A DNA stretch of 64,000 nucleotides from Glaciecola sp. KUL10 (GTDB lineage: Bacteria; Pseudomonadota; Gammaproteobacteria; Enterobacterales; Alteromonadaceae), in NCBI RefSeq assembly GCF_003203515.1, contig NZ_BGNG01000005.1, forward strand, positions 1-64,000, given 5' to 3'. Shown in pieces: positions 53,363 to 64,000 of the stretch. The notes under the pieces were generated by a model. That model ran no database searches. It saw nothing but the letters and a program-made list of their open reading frames with translations, and was not told where the DNA came from. Each line of letters begins with the position of its first letter. Position 1 is the stretch's first letter. Position numbers and translations under genes: made by a program.

Positions 53363-55609
53363 TTACTCTTTGGTAACAATCGCTTGGAAAGTAGAAGAGT
53401 TATATGGAGAGGCTCCATTGTCAGTATCTAGAGAATCACCTTCAGCATAAGCTTCAAAGTCGTCTTCAAACTCTAGTACAGTGCCAGCCGCATCGGTATA
53501 AATCTTCACATCATCGATGTTGAAAGTAATATCAGCTGGAAGAATTGCTGTGTTATCTGCAAATCTAAATGCAATCGCTCTTACACCACCTAATGCATTT
53601 TCAGGAGACATAAATGGTTCAGTAGTCACTGCCACACCGTCAATAGTTACGGTTACCATTGGAGGCGTATCACCGTCCGGCGCTTCCCATGAAATCTCAA
53701 CGTCATGCCACTCGCCCGGTCTAAATGGAACCGGAACTGTAATATCGTCTTGATCCCTTAGTACAAACTGCTCAGACTGAATACGTAAATCCGCAATCGC
53801 GCGGCCGCTTCCAACACTGTTTAAGGTATTGTAAAGCGTGATATAAGCATCCTTAGGCTCGAAAGCATCATTGATTTCAACTGCATCGTCATCTTTCTTA
53901 AATGACATAGATACTTTACCAGCTAACACACCACCAGTAGCAGCGCGTAAATCATCGCTAAATTGATAGCGTAATTCACCAGTATCACCCGAATCAGTAT
54001 CCGTAATTGTTGCAATTTGATTACCCGAACCTTCGCCGCGAGAAATGAAATCACCACGAGCAGCAACACTTGCTTCTGATGTAGACGAGTTATATGGAGA
54101 AGCATCGTTATCTGAGTCTAGAGAATCACCAATAGCATATGATTCGAAGTCATCAGAAAACACTTCTGTTGTTGCTGCAACGTCTGACGTTACTTTGACA
54201 TCATCTACTGCGAAAGTTGCTTCCTCAGGCAGTACCGAACTGTTGTCAGCAAATCTAAATGCAATTGCACTTACACCACCAATTGCATTTTCAGGAGCAG
54301 CAAATGCTTCAGTCGTGAAACTTACGCCGTCAATCGTAATTGTGACCATTGGAGGCGTCGTTGCATCTGGCGCATCCCATGTAATTACAGCATCTTGGAA
54401 TTCACCTGGCTTAGGAACTTCAGTAATATCAAAGGTTTGATCTCGGATTTGATATTCGTCATTGCGGATACGTAAATCAAGAATAGCGCGTTGTCCACTT
54501 GTACTATTTGACTCATTAAACAACGTAATAAAACCGTCTCTTCTATTCCCAGAAATTGTATCAGTCGCTTCAAATACACGGTTAAATGATAGAGATACGC
54601 TTCCAGATAATAAATCCTCTGGTAATACATAACGCAACTCACCTGTATCACTGTCATTAGTATCGCGAATAACAGCTACATTAAGGTTTGCATCAGTACC
54701 GGTAATAGTAATCACTAAATCCGCTGTTGTACCATCCGCAGATGCGATTGAAATGGTGTCAGTTACTGTATCACTAGCACTAGGTAGAGCAGCAACTGTG
54801 GCATTATCAGTATCGAGTGTATACGTCCACGCACCCTGTTCGTCGATACTGAATGTACCAAACGTAGTTGCCGTGTCGGTCTCGGCAACGATACTTGCTT
54901 CACCTTCGTCAGCGTCGGTAACAGTTACCGTGCCAGTCAGTGTTTCCGTGTCGTTCGAAATCGTAGCAGTTAAGCCAGAAAACTCGGCTGCATTATTCAT
55001 TAACGAAACTGGATTTGTGGGTGCTGAGCTTACACTTTCAGTAAAACCGTTGTTGTCAGTATAAGATGCACTTACCGCGATCGCTGTGCCAACCTGCGCA
55101 TCAGTCAGTACTAACGATGCACCGGTTTCACCGTCGATAACCACATCATCTGCTGTCCATGTAAATGCAATACTATCTGGGAAACCATTTGCATCAGATA
55201 GGTTAGCTACTAATGTTTCACCTACGGAAGGAGATCCACTAATAGTGATTTCACCCGGCGAATTGGCAATCGCCGTGATTGAGTTTGTAGAAGATGCAAC
55301 TTCAACGAAACCGTCGTCATCTTCGTATAAAACAGATGCAGTGATGTCAGCACCATCTTGTGCTGCAGTAATTACAAAAGTACTCGCACTTGCACCAGCA
55401 ATAGGCACGCCATTAGCAAACCAGCTATACTGTTCATTTCCACCTGAAACACCATTCTGGTCAGTTAGCGTGGCTGTCAGTGTTGAGCCTTCAGTTGCGC
55501 TACCGGCTATGCTTAGTGAGCCAGGAAAATTTTCAGCGTTATCATCACCGCCGCATGCTGCCAGTGAGATAGCCGCAGCTAAGACACTAATTTTATAAAA
55601 ATTCTTCAT
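53363..55609 (-). CDS. Surface lipoprotein with duplicated C-terminal modules (putative glycan-binding)
   Basis: 748 aa. Lipobox LAAC, Cys19 (+2 Gly). Two Ig-like repeats (about 30-112 and 118-200) share the pattern SISG..S.G.TL.A.L.D.NG; a VCBS-like repeat (about 210-307, with GTFSIDEQGAWTYTLD) follows. Then come two copies of a module of about 210 residues (312-518 and 532-748) with shared blocks DTGELRY, PPMVT[IV]TIDGV, AIAFRFADN, [VI]DDVK and a C-terminal DDFE.YA.GDSLD.DN.ASPYNSST. The module is acidic and probably a beta-sandwich. I do not recognise a named family. Placed 69 nt after a TBDR on the same strand, it may be its surface glycan-binding partner. Confidence 0.8.
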   Translation of the reverse strand: MKNFYKISVLAAAISLAACGGDDNAENFPGSLSIAGSATEGSTLTATLTDQNGVSGGNEQYSWFANGVPIAGASASTFVITAAQDGADITASVLYEDDDGFVEVASSTNSITAIANSPGEITISGSPSVGETLVANLSDANGFPDSIAFTWTADDVVIDGETGASLVLTDAQVGTAIAVSASYTDNNGFTESVSSAPTNPVSLMNNAAEFSGLTATISNDTETLTGTVTVTDADEGEASIVAETDTATTFGTFSIDEQGAWTYTLDTDNATVAALPSASDTVTDTISIASADGTTADLVITITGTDANLNVAVIRDTNDSDTGELRYVLPEDLLSGSVSLSFNRVFEATDTISGNRRDGFITLFNESNSTSGQRAILDLRIRNDEYQIRDQTFDITEVPKPGEFQDAVITWDAPDATTPPMVTITIDGVSFTTEAFAAPENAIGGVSAIAFRFADNSSVLPEEATFAVDDVKVTSDVAATTEVFSDDFESYAIGDSLDSDNDASPYNSSTSEASVAARGDFISRGEGSGNQIATITDTDSGDTGELRYQFSDDLRAATGGVLAGKVSMSFKKDDDAVEINDAFEPKDAYITLYNTLNSVGSGRAIADLRIQSEQFVLRDQDDITVPVPFRPGEWHDVEISWEAPDGDTPPMVTVTIDGVAVTTEPFMSPENALGGVRAIAFRFADNTAILPADITFNIDDVKIYTDAAGTVLEFEDDFEAYAEGDSLDTDNGASPYNSSTFQAIVTKE

Positions 55610-55641
55610 TTTGTTTGTTCTCTATTTCTTAATTTTTTATG

Positions 55642-55671
55642 GATGCGGATAGTGGTTCAAACATCCGCATC
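55642..55671 (-). other. Hairpin between TonB receptor and lipoprotein genes
   Basis: An 8-bp perfect stem GATGCGGA/TCCGCATC with a 14-nt loop in the 68-nt gap, without a U-run. It could be a 3' stabiliser or attenuator setting the ratio of receptor to lipoprotein. Confidence 0.5.
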
Positions 55672-55677
55672 TGTCCC

Positions 55678-58600
55678 TTAATATTTAAACGATATACCCG
55701 CAAACATGCGTGGGCCGTAATCACTGACACTACCTAAGTTACCTTGAACAAAGAAATCATCGCTTCTTGGTTCACTAAACAAGTTGATAGCTTCTAAACG
55801 AACTCGAATATTCTTGTTAATGCGGTAACTCACACGAGCCTCAAACACACCGACATCATCAACAAATCTCAAGCGTGTGCCGTTGCTCACATATGGTTGG
55901 AAGTAACTGTCACGATACTTATAGATAAGTGCCGCATCTAACTCACCGATTTGGTAATAAATTTGACCACTGAACACATTTTCAGATAAACCAGGAACAC
56001 TTCCTGGAGGAATAATACCGGCTGTTAATTGCGTGGTATTACCATCTAAATCAGTGGTGAAAGTATCGCCGTACAAGCTGTCATTAAACTTGAAGTTAGA
56101 ATCTGCGTAGTTGTAGCCTAGTTTCACTCCAAAGCCAGAATCCCAGCGGTATGCAACCGTTGCTTCTAAGCCAAATAGATCAGAGGTATCGTCAACTGTC
56201 GTTTGATTAGTGATAGGAAGGTTGACAGTTTCATTTCCAACGTTAAACGTTTCAAGTACTGTGCGATTTTCAAAACCACCTTGGAATTGCTTATAGTAAA
56301 AACCGAGTGCAAAAATAGCATCTTCGTTTGGATACCATTCAACGCCGATATCAAAGTTCCAAGACATCAAGGGTTTCGCATCTGGATTACCTGAGCCATT
56401 TGCACCTACAAGCAAATCAGCAACTGTAAATGCCTCTCCAGACGTGTCTTCTTGGAAAGTACGATTGAAAGATAAATCTGAAGGATCTACACGAGACATA
56501 CCTCTGTAGACACCAGCACGTAAAAGGATATCATCAGAATAATCAACCACTAAGTTCGCACTAGGCAAGACTTCTGTGTAACTACCGCCACCTTCGACTT
56601 GCTCGAGCAATCCGTCTGGATTTTCTACAATTTCCAATGCCCCGGTCTCTTCGTCAGCGACGATATCAAACGCGCCTCTGAATCCACGAGATGTGACTTC
56701 GGTGTCAACAACTCGAACACCAAAATTACCGCGGATGAAGTAACCACCGATATCAGTATCAAACTCAGTCATTACATAAACAGCATTTGTTTTTTCAGTT
56801 ACGTCAATAGTACCTGTGCTTTCATAAAATACTTCTGGATAAGCGAACTCTGAACCAGTAGAAGCTAAGATAGCTTTGGAGAAACAAACGTTGTCATAAG
56901 TTGCCCAAGAGTTTCCTGTTCCACTTTGAATAACTGTGCCGTTTTCATCTATGTTGGTAATGATGTTCCCATCGCTAACACTTGATAGAAAATCACTTTC
57001 AGGAAAATTGATCTGGCACAGGCCAAAAACATCTGCAGAATCAACAAGACTGCCCAAAGTACCTTGTGTTCTGCTGCCGTTACCTTGGTTACCACCGTAT
57101 TGAATATAATTCATTTCTGAGGTACGAACACCCGCTTTCAAAACAGAAAACACTTCGCTTTCTAAGGTGTATTCGAAATCTAATTTTGCACCTAATACAT
57201 CATTGTCACGCACGTTTTCACGGTCGACACGCGTACGCAAGTCATTGCTGAAATTGCTTATGTCTGTGACATCAAAATTGGTAAAGGTAAAGTGGGGAAT
57301 CTCACTGCCCAAGTCCCAAGTAAAGAAAGGAGATAGATTACTGCCAGGGCTGCCAGTGCGACCGCGGTTAGAAATTTGTAATTCTTCGCGTTTAGTCTCT
57401 GAGTAGCCAACATCAAATGCTACTTTTAGATCATCAGTGGCAAAGTAAACAACGTTTAAGCCATATCCAAGATAATCTTCAGCACGTTCAAACTGCTCAC
57501 CTGCTGACTCTACTCTATCGAATCCTTCCCAGTGTAAAATGCCACCGACCGAGTTGGTTACCAATGTATTGCCAGTTATTCCAGGTGTCGCACGTTTTTG
57601 AAGCATGATTAAATCATGTCTTGCTTCATTCTGAACACGCTCTGAAACCTGCGCGTCAATATTGATATCCAACCTATCGGTTGGACGATATTGCAAGCCA
57701 AAGAATACTGCATCTCGCTCATCAGACGTCTCATTCTGACGGAAGCTTCTGCTACTCCCCGTCCAGGCATAGCGCTGGCCATCATCAATAGCTCTGCCAG
57801 TTTCAGGATCGATTTCTGTCTCATATCCAACGTTATTGCTACCGCTGATTTGATCTTCGCAATCACCACCAGATGATCTAAAGAAACCTTCATTGGTGTT
57901 TGAAGGGTCAAATATACACCCCCACAAAGAACTGCCTGAAGGGCTTGAACTTCTATATTCAGCTTCAGGTTGAGAAATGTCTTGGCGTTGCATCCCTACT
58001 GAAAGACCTAAGCTTTGGCCATTGTCAAATTCAAACTGATCAACATAACTGACTGTGCCTCTAAAGCCGACGCCGTCATGTAATGAGTTCTCGACGTTAG
58101 TTTCATCCGGGTTGTGATTTAACTTAACTTCAGCTTGGAAACGCTGTTTGCCGAAATCCAAGGGCTTGAGTGTTTCAAGCGTAATAACACCGGCGACCCC
58201 GCCTTCAATCATTGATGCATCTTGAGTTTTGTAAATCGCGACCTTCTTAACAAGCTCAGAAGGGAATTGAGAGAAGTTAACTGATCTATCACCACTACCA
58301 TTAGTTGCTTGGCGCCCATTGATATGTGTAGCACTTAGGAAAGGACCTAAGCCGCGAATTGTGATTTCCGTCGCACCACCGTTTTCTCGGTGTGATGCGG
58401 CCCCAGTTAGATTTTCTAGCGCTTCACCGATAGACAAAGCAGGCAAGTCACCAATATCTTCAGCCGATAATCCATCTACAATAGTAGTTGATTCTCTTTT
58501 TATTGCGATTTGGTCTTGAATGACTTTGCGCGTTCCAACAACGTCGATAACTTCTACAAGTTGCTTGTCATCTTCAGCTTGTTCGGCTTGAGGGGTCTCT

Positions 58601-58746
58601 TGCGCTAGTGCAGCGCTGCTAGCAATAGTTGCGAGACTAGCGAGCATTATTGCTTTGACTGATCTTGCAGTTGGATGAAGCGCAAATTGTTGATGAGGAA
58701 GTTTCAAACGATCTCCTCGAGATTCTGCACCTGATTTAAACAACAT
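55678..58746 (-). CDS. TonB-dependent receptor (large, alginate locus)
   Basis: 1022 aa. It has a long N-region before the signal sequence (LKLPHQQFALHPTARSVKAIMLASLATIASSAALAQ), common in this group. TonB box LVEVIDVVGTRK, plug about 85-215 (GLSAEDIGDLPALSIGEALENLTGA), then barrel with many acidic loops and a C-terminal aromatic (GISFKY). GGAGA lies 8 nt before the ATG at 58746. It is likely in one transcript with the repeat lipoprotein downstream. Substrate inferred as alginate oligomers from neighbours. TIGR01782-type. Confidence 0.92.
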   Translation of the reverse strand: MLFKSGAESRGDRLKLPHQQFALHPTARSVKAIMLASLATIASSAALAQETPQAEQAEDDKQLVEVIDVVGTRKVIQDQIAIKRESTTIVDGLSAEDIGDLPALSIGEALENLTGAASHRENGGATEITIRGLGPFLSATHINGRQATNGSGDRSVNFSQFPSELVKKVAIYKTQDASMIEGGVAGVITLETLKPLDFGKQRFQAEVKLNHNPDETNVENSLHDGVGFRGTVSYVDQFEFDNGQSLGLSVGMQRQDISQPEAEYRSSSPSGSSLWGCIFDPSNTNEGFFRSSGGDCEDQISGSNNVGYETEIDPETGRAIDDGQRYAWTGSSRSFRQNETSDERDAVFFGLQYRPTDRLDINIDAQVSERVQNEARHDLIMLQKRATPGITGNTLVTNSVGGILHWEGFDRVESAGEQFERAEDYLGYGLNVVYFATDDLKVAFDVGYSETKREELQISNRGRTGSPGSNLSPFFTWDLGSEIPHFTFTNFDVTDISNFSNDLRTRVDRENVRDNDVLGAKLDFEYTLESEVFSVLKAGVRTSEMNYIQYGGNQGNGSRTQGTLGSLVDSADVFGLCQINFPESDFLSSVSDGNIITNIDENGTVIQSGTGNSWATYDNVCFSKAILASTGSEFAYPEVFYESTGTIDVTEKTNAVYVMTEFDTDIGGYFIRGNFGVRVVDTEVTSRGFRGAFDIVADEETGALEIVENPDGLLEQVEGGGSYTEVLPSANLVVDYSDDILLRAGVYRGMSRVDPSDLSFNRTFQEDTSGEAFTVADLLVGANGSGNPDAKPLMSWNFDIGVEWYPNEDAIFALGFYYKQFQGGFENRTVLETFNVGNETVNLPITNQTTVDDTSDLFGLEATVAYRWDSGFGVKLGYNYADSNFKFNDSLYGDTFTTDLDGNTTQLTAGIIPPGSVPGLSENVFSGQIYYQIGELDAALIYKYRDSYFQPYVSNGTRLRFVDDVGVFEARVSYRINKNIRVRLEAINLFSEPRSDDFFVQGNLGSVSDYGPRMFAGISFKY

Positions 58747-59444
58747 ATCGAGGTCTCCGTGTGTGTTATTAAGTGTCCCATGAACGAAAAATTGTTAACC
58801 CTATGTAATAATTTTCACATTTCAGAATTAATATAACCAATTAATAACATTTAATCAACCAATTAAGAAATTACCATACAGACCAAAACAATAGACACAA
58901 TAAAGAAAATAAAAAACACTATGCAACTGTTTTAATTAGGATTTATACTCTTTAATATACGTATAATCTATTTATTGGTAAATGCGAAAAATGCAAATTA
59001 TAAAAAATATAATTGTTAAAATAACGGTGAATATTTGATTAACATCAAAAATCATTGTCTTACCAATAATCGATTACCCAACTTTTTTTGGTAATAATTT
59101 AAAGGTAAAAAAACTGTTCAGTTTTTTCACACTAGTGAAAAAAAAGCGCGTCAACTCCCCAAAATACTGTGCATATTTCAATGCCATTTGGCTAGATTTT
59201 GTTCATTCGGCTTGTGAAACAACACGAATAAATTTCAGTTCCTGCGTTTTCAGCACAAGTAGAAACAAACAAAAAATATAGGCAAAATTTATTTGGCCTT
59301 ACCACTTGACAGATAGACCGATAATGTTAATCATAGTGTCCAGTTGTTAAATTTAAGTTAACCATGAATATGTTGTTAAATCGCTTCTTAGTTCCTTGCA
59401 GAACATGGTGAAGCATCAATACAAAGCCCAAAAGGATGGATACT
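58747..59444. promoter_or_regulatory. Long divergent regulatory region between two TonB receptors
   Basis: About 690 bp without a gene. It contains several half-sites of the alginate operator type: ATTGGTAAA at 58973-58981, TTACCAATA at 59060-59068, ATTACCCAA at 59073-59081 and TTTGGTAAT at 59087-59095. It also contains the palindrome TATACGTATA at 58956-58965, sharing the ATACGTAT core with the sites at 46890 and 46923, an inverted repeat TTTTTTCAC/GTGAAAAAA at 59122-59143, and a -35 TTGACA at 59306-59311 for the plus-strand receptor, giving a leader of about 100 nt. Function is inferred. Confidence 0.45.
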
Positions 59445-62400
59445 GTGAGTTCTAAAAACCGCTTCAAACTATCAACCATTGCAATCGCACTTATAGCGAC
59501 GATGCAACCAGCAAGTTTTGCAATAGCCCAAGACCAATCTGCCAACAATGACCTAGTAGAAGTTATTGAAGTAACCGGTATTCGTTCTTCCTTAACAAAA
59601 GCGCTGGCTGAAAAACGTTCTGCCAATAACGTTATTGAAGTCATCCAGTCGGATGATATCGGTAAGCTGCCCGACCAAAACTTAGCTGAAGTATTGGAAA
59701 ATGTAACGGGTATCCAAATTACGCGAACAGCAGGGGTTGGTACTGCTGTTCAGATTCGCGGAACTGACGAAAATAGAGTTGAAATTAACGGCGTTTCTAC
59801 TGTTGGATCTGGTTCTGGACGTGGCGGGATAAGTTTTGAGGACTTGCCGGCCGCATTAATCTCAGCGGTGGAAGTTACTAAAGCGCCAGAGGCTAAAACC
59901 ATAGAAGGTTCGGTTGGCGGCACAATTAATTTAAGAACGCTTCGACCTTTAGAATTAAACGATACAGTATTTGCTGTTCGCGGAAAGTTGCAAAACAGTG
60001 ATTTGGATGTGAATGATAATTATACGCCAATATTATCGGGAACTTACGGAGATAATTGGCAAACTGATAACGGTGAATTTGGCGTCGTTGTTAGTATGAG
60101 CTATGCCGAACAAAGCGTTTCAGCTTTCCGCCCCAGAGCGGACCGAGATGGGCTTGTAACAGTTAATCAAAACTACGATGCTGACGGTAGAGCTGGAGAA
60201 GCTTCTGACAGAGTAATAGGAAGCGCAGAAAACTTTGATTTCTTAAGAATTCAGTTTTTTAATCAAGATTATGATTATCTTGAATATGAAACGACTAACC
60301 TTTCTGCCTCTTTCGAATGGGCTCCAAACGACAATCTGCGGCTATATGTCGATACCCTAGTAAATGACCAACAGCGTACACAAGAGAGTTCAGAAGTACA
60401 GTTTTCGGGTGTGTCAGATATAGATGTGGTGGATTTAACAAATAATACGTCTTTTGAAACCATTAATTTAGGTTCGATAGATACGCCAAGCGGCATCATT
60501 AATATTCCCAGTATTCAAGCTGTGACTTCAGGTGTCTTATTACCTGACGCAGTGCTTGCAAGTGGGCTCAATCCAAATATTCGCACAAGAAGCCTAACCG
60601 GTGCTCGTCTTACCGACAGTTCTGTGGTCAGGATAGGCGGTGAGTGGACAAATGATGACTATGTATTCACCGCTGAATACGCAGTTTCTCAATCTGATAC
60701 GGTGACACCCAACCTTTCAACCCGTTTAGATTTTATCAATCCAAATGCGGCACAACCTGTCCTTGGGGGCAGTGTTGACAATGGTACGCCTGTAGAGTTT
60801 GATTTGCGCGGCGGTATGTTGCAATTTGGTATCGCTCAAGGCTTACCAAGCTCTCCGACAACCGATATGTTACTAGACCCTGCTAACTACGCGTTAAGCC
60901 AAGCTCAACAAGTGCGAGATATCGCCGAAAACCAAGAAACAGCATTTAGGACAGATTTCACTTACTTCTTAGATGATCAGATACCTTATGTCACTTCAGT
61001 TGATTTAGGCTATCGATACAATGAGACATCTACTCTAAACAATGACTTTGAAAACTCGCGCGTAAACTTGACGAGCTCTACATCCGAGTTTGACCGTCCC
61101 CGCGGGAACCTTTTTTCAGAAATCCTTGTACCGGGATCTCCAAACTTTAATGCTGCAGACGGGCGTCGATTATTCGTCAAAGATTTCTTAATTATCGATC
61201 CGACACTCTCTTTCACTGACCCAGATACAGTTGCGGACATACTAAACGCGGCAATTATTAGTGCGTCAGATGACCCTTCGAACCCTGGAGAGTTATTAGG
61301 TCCTCTCGTTCAAGATGAGTCAGCGTTTTTTGATATATCGGAAGAAACTCATGCCCTCTATGCTCAGGCAAATTTTGAAACAGATATTCTTCGCGGAAGT
61401 TTTGGTCTGCGTTACATCACGACAGAGCTAGAGTCGATTGGTTTAGTAGAAAACAATGGAACGTTTGAGCAAGTGGTTCAAAGCAGTGATTACGACTTTG
61501 TATTACCTCGTTTGAATGTTGTTGCTGATTTAACTGATGATATCGTTTTGAGAACAGCAATCGGCAGAGATATCAATCGCCCTGATTTTGATGACCTATC
61601 AACGTCCACTCAATTTACTGGAAACGCAAATGCGGCTGTACGAGCAGGCAATCCAAACTTAGTGCCAGAAGATATTTGGTCATTTGATTTAGCGGTGGAA
61701 TACTACTTTGCACCCTCAAGTGTTTTAAGCGCAGGTATATTCTATAAGAAACGTAAAGACCTGTTTGTTCCATTCACCGAAGATCCCCCTGGTAATGTAG
61801 TAGATGGTGTATTAAATATCGATATAACACCTCCATGTGAAGGTGGCGGTATTTTCAACCCAGTAGCTGACCGAAATATTAATAACCCAACACCTGGAGA
61901 AGGTATCTGTGTGCCGTTTGAATCGACGTTTAACGGAAATGGAGATACCACTCAAAAAGGAATTGAACTCGCTTTTCAATACGACTTATCAGGGTTTGAA
62001 GACGAGTTGGGTTGGGCATCTGGTTTTGGTGTTGTTGCAAACTATACCTATCAAAAAGCTGATAGTGGAGATGATTTCAGAAGTTTTAATAGTCGAGGAA
62101 AAGCTATTCTTGAAGCATTAGGTATCGCAGAAGAAGACGCACAAGATCGTGTTGAGTTACAAAATTTATCTAAAAATGCATACAATTTTACGCTGTTCTA
62201 TGAGAAATATGGCATATCGGCTAGAGCTCGATACACTTGGCGTTCAAGCTATATCGCAACCGATGCTTTCCAATTTGGTTTACCTCGCGTAAACGAAGCG
62301 CGCGGTCAGCTAAATGCGAGTCTCAATTACGCCGTTAATGATCAATTTAGTGTCGGTATTGAAGGGATCAATATCACTCAGTCTGATGCAGTGCAATCTT

Positions 62401-62480
62401 GCGTTAATGAAGGAGCCTTACTGTGCTTCCAAGGTCTGACAGATAGACGAATCTTAGTGGGAGGTAGCTACCGCTTTTAA
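59445..62480 (+). CDS. TonB-dependent receptor (third, near beta-galactosidase)
   Basis: About 1011 aa, TIGR01782-type receptor. Signal peptide ends at FAIAQ. TonB box LVEVIEVTGIRSSLTKALAEKR; plug with SDDIGKLPDQNLAEVLENVTGIQITR; barrel ends LVGGSYRF. Start: GTG 59445 is preferred because AAGGA then lies 8 nt upstream; the ATG at 59436 would have AAAGG touching it. The substrate is unclear. It may belong with the GH2 beta-galactosidase convergent to it rather than with alginate. Low internal similarity to the other two receptors. Confidence 0.88.
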   Translation: MSSKNRFKLSTIAIALIATMQPASFAIAQDQSANNDLVEVIEVTGIRSSLTKALAEKRSANNVIEVIQSDDIGKLPDQNLAEVLENVTGIQITRTAGVGTAVQIRGTDENRVEINGVSTVGSGSGRGGISFEDLPAALISAVEVTKAPEAKTIEGSVGGTINLRTLRPLELNDTVFAVRGKLQNSDLDVNDNYTPILSGTYGDNWQTDNGEFGVVVSMSYAEQSVSAFRPRADRDGLVTVNQNYDADGRAGEASDRVIGSAENFDFLRIQFFNQDYDYLEYETTNLSASFEWAPNDNLRLYVDTLVNDQQRTQESSEVQFSGVSDIDVVDLTNNTSFETINLGSIDTPSGIINIPSIQAVTSGVLLPDAVLASGLNPNIRTRSLTGARLTDSSVVRIGGEWTNDDYVFTAEYAVSQSDTVTPNLSTRLDFINPNAAQPVLGGSVDNGTPVEFDLRGGMLQFGIAQGLPSSPTTDMLLDPANYALSQAQQVRDIAENQETAFRTDFTYFLDDQIPYVTSVDLGYRYNETSTLNNDFENSRVNLTSSTSEFDRPRGNLFSEILVPGSPNFNAADGRRLFVKDFLIIDPTLSFTDPDTVADILNAAIISASDDPSNPGELLGPLVQDESAFFDISEETHALYAQANFETDILRGSFGLRYITTELESIGLVENNGTFEQVVQSSDYDFVLPRLNVVADLTDDIVLRTAIGRDINRPDFDDLSTSTQFTGNANAAVRAGNPNLVPEDIWSFDLAVEYYFAPSSVLSAGIFYKKRKDLFVPFTEDPPGNVVDGVLNIDITPPCEGGGIFNPVADRNINNPTPGEGICVPFESTFNGNGDTTQKGIELAFQYDLSGFEDELGWASGFGVVANYTYQKADSGDDFRSFNSRGKAILEALGIAEEDAQDRVELQNLSKNAYNFTLFYEKYGISARARYTWRSSYIATDAFQFGLPRVNEARGQLNASLNYAVNDQFSVGIEGINITQSDAVQSCVNEGALLCFQGLTDRRILVGGSYRF

Positions 62481-62501
62481 TTAAGTAGATTCTTCTAGAT
62501 T

Positions 62502-62535
62502 AAAGTGACTACCGCATTTGCGCTAGTCACTTTTT
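62502..62535. terminator. Terminator between the third TonB receptor and lacZ
   Basis: AAAGTGACTA with TAGTCACTTTTT (10-bp stem, GC-rich 12-nt loop) between convergent genes. Confidence 0.85.
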
Positions 62536-62590
62536 GTATTAAATGATTACTTTGCTCTGCTCTCAAAGCTGCGCTTAACTCAACGACTAC

Positions 62591-64000
<1,410 letters not shown>

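Noticed and set aside
53919-54657. Short frames within the repeat lipoprotein as sign of a frameshift
   Set aside because: The main frame is continuous across both modules; the short frames are shadows of the repeat.
59436-59444. ATG 59436 as start of the third TonB receptor
   Set aside because: The purine-rich ribosome site would touch the start codon; GTG 59445 has proper spacing. The difference is three residues and does not affect the protein call.

Overview
The window reads as a chromosomal segment of a marine, alginate-degrading gammaproteobacterium of the Alteromonadales (Paraglaciecola/Glaciecola/Alteromonas-like). The basis is gene order and gene content: rluD-pgeF-clpB divergent from bamD, pomAB divergent from xseB-ispA-dxs, nrdR-ribD-ribE-ribB-ribH-nusB-thiL-pgpA, sodium-type PomAB stator genes, and a large locus of alginate lyases with TonB-dependent receptors. 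DNA is moderately AT-rich throughout. I see no transposase, integrase, phage gene, CRISPR array or tRNA gene. Genus assignment is inference.

Layout. 1-879: the 5' end of a 16S rRNA gene on the minus strand with its boxA leader and two rrn promoters. 880-1680: pssA. 1969-9823: a tandemly repeated two-gene module. Each copy is a secreted protein with a PEP-CTERM-like tail lacking the PEP residues, then an intrinsic terminator, then a giant periplasmic TPR protein of the PrsT type. 9888-15313: clpB, pgeF, rluD and bamD. 15378-21569: a ChrR/ECF-sigma photo-oxidative stress regulon (anti-sigma, sigma, LON-domain protein, and an SDR-amine oxidase-DUF1365-Cfa operon) with matching TGATCT-N17-GTA promoters. 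21643-26612: pomBA, then xseB-ispA-dxs. 26609-27794: a persulfide-type ArsR (BigR/SqrR-like) regulator with two YeeE/YedE half-transporters. 27934-33969: pgpA, thiL, nusB, riboflavin genes and nrdR. 34141-38833: glyA, a cluster of palindromic repeats, a structured 3' element, lpxD and ettA.

38906 to the end is a polysaccharide-utilisation region. It holds a FadR-type GntR regulator, PL17 and PL6 alginate lyase lipoproteins, a divergent PL7 lyase, a JmjC/cupin_8 protein divergent from a TonB-dependent receptor (TBDR) and a tryptophan-halogenase-like flavoprotein, a PL7 lipoprotein with an F5/8C carbohydrate-binding domain, a repeat-rich surface lipoprotein of unknown function next to a second TBDR, a third TBDR, and the 3' part of a GH2 beta-galactosidase. 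The implied division of labour is as follows. PL7 and PL6 enzymes cut alginate endolytically at or outside the cell surface. TBDRs import oligomers. PL17 reduces them to monomers. The GntR protein probably controls the locus through ATTACCAAT-N9-ATTGGTAAT sites found both at its own promoter and between PL6 and PL7. The cytoplasmic DEH/KDG pathway and an inner-membrane transporter are not in the window.

Most notable for follow-up: a structured repeat of about 110 nt found twice, each time in sense 23-30 nt after a stop codon, with compensatory base changes in two stems; the duplicated sorting-substrate/TPR module; the paired alginate operators; and the duplicated-module lipoprotein beside the TBDR.
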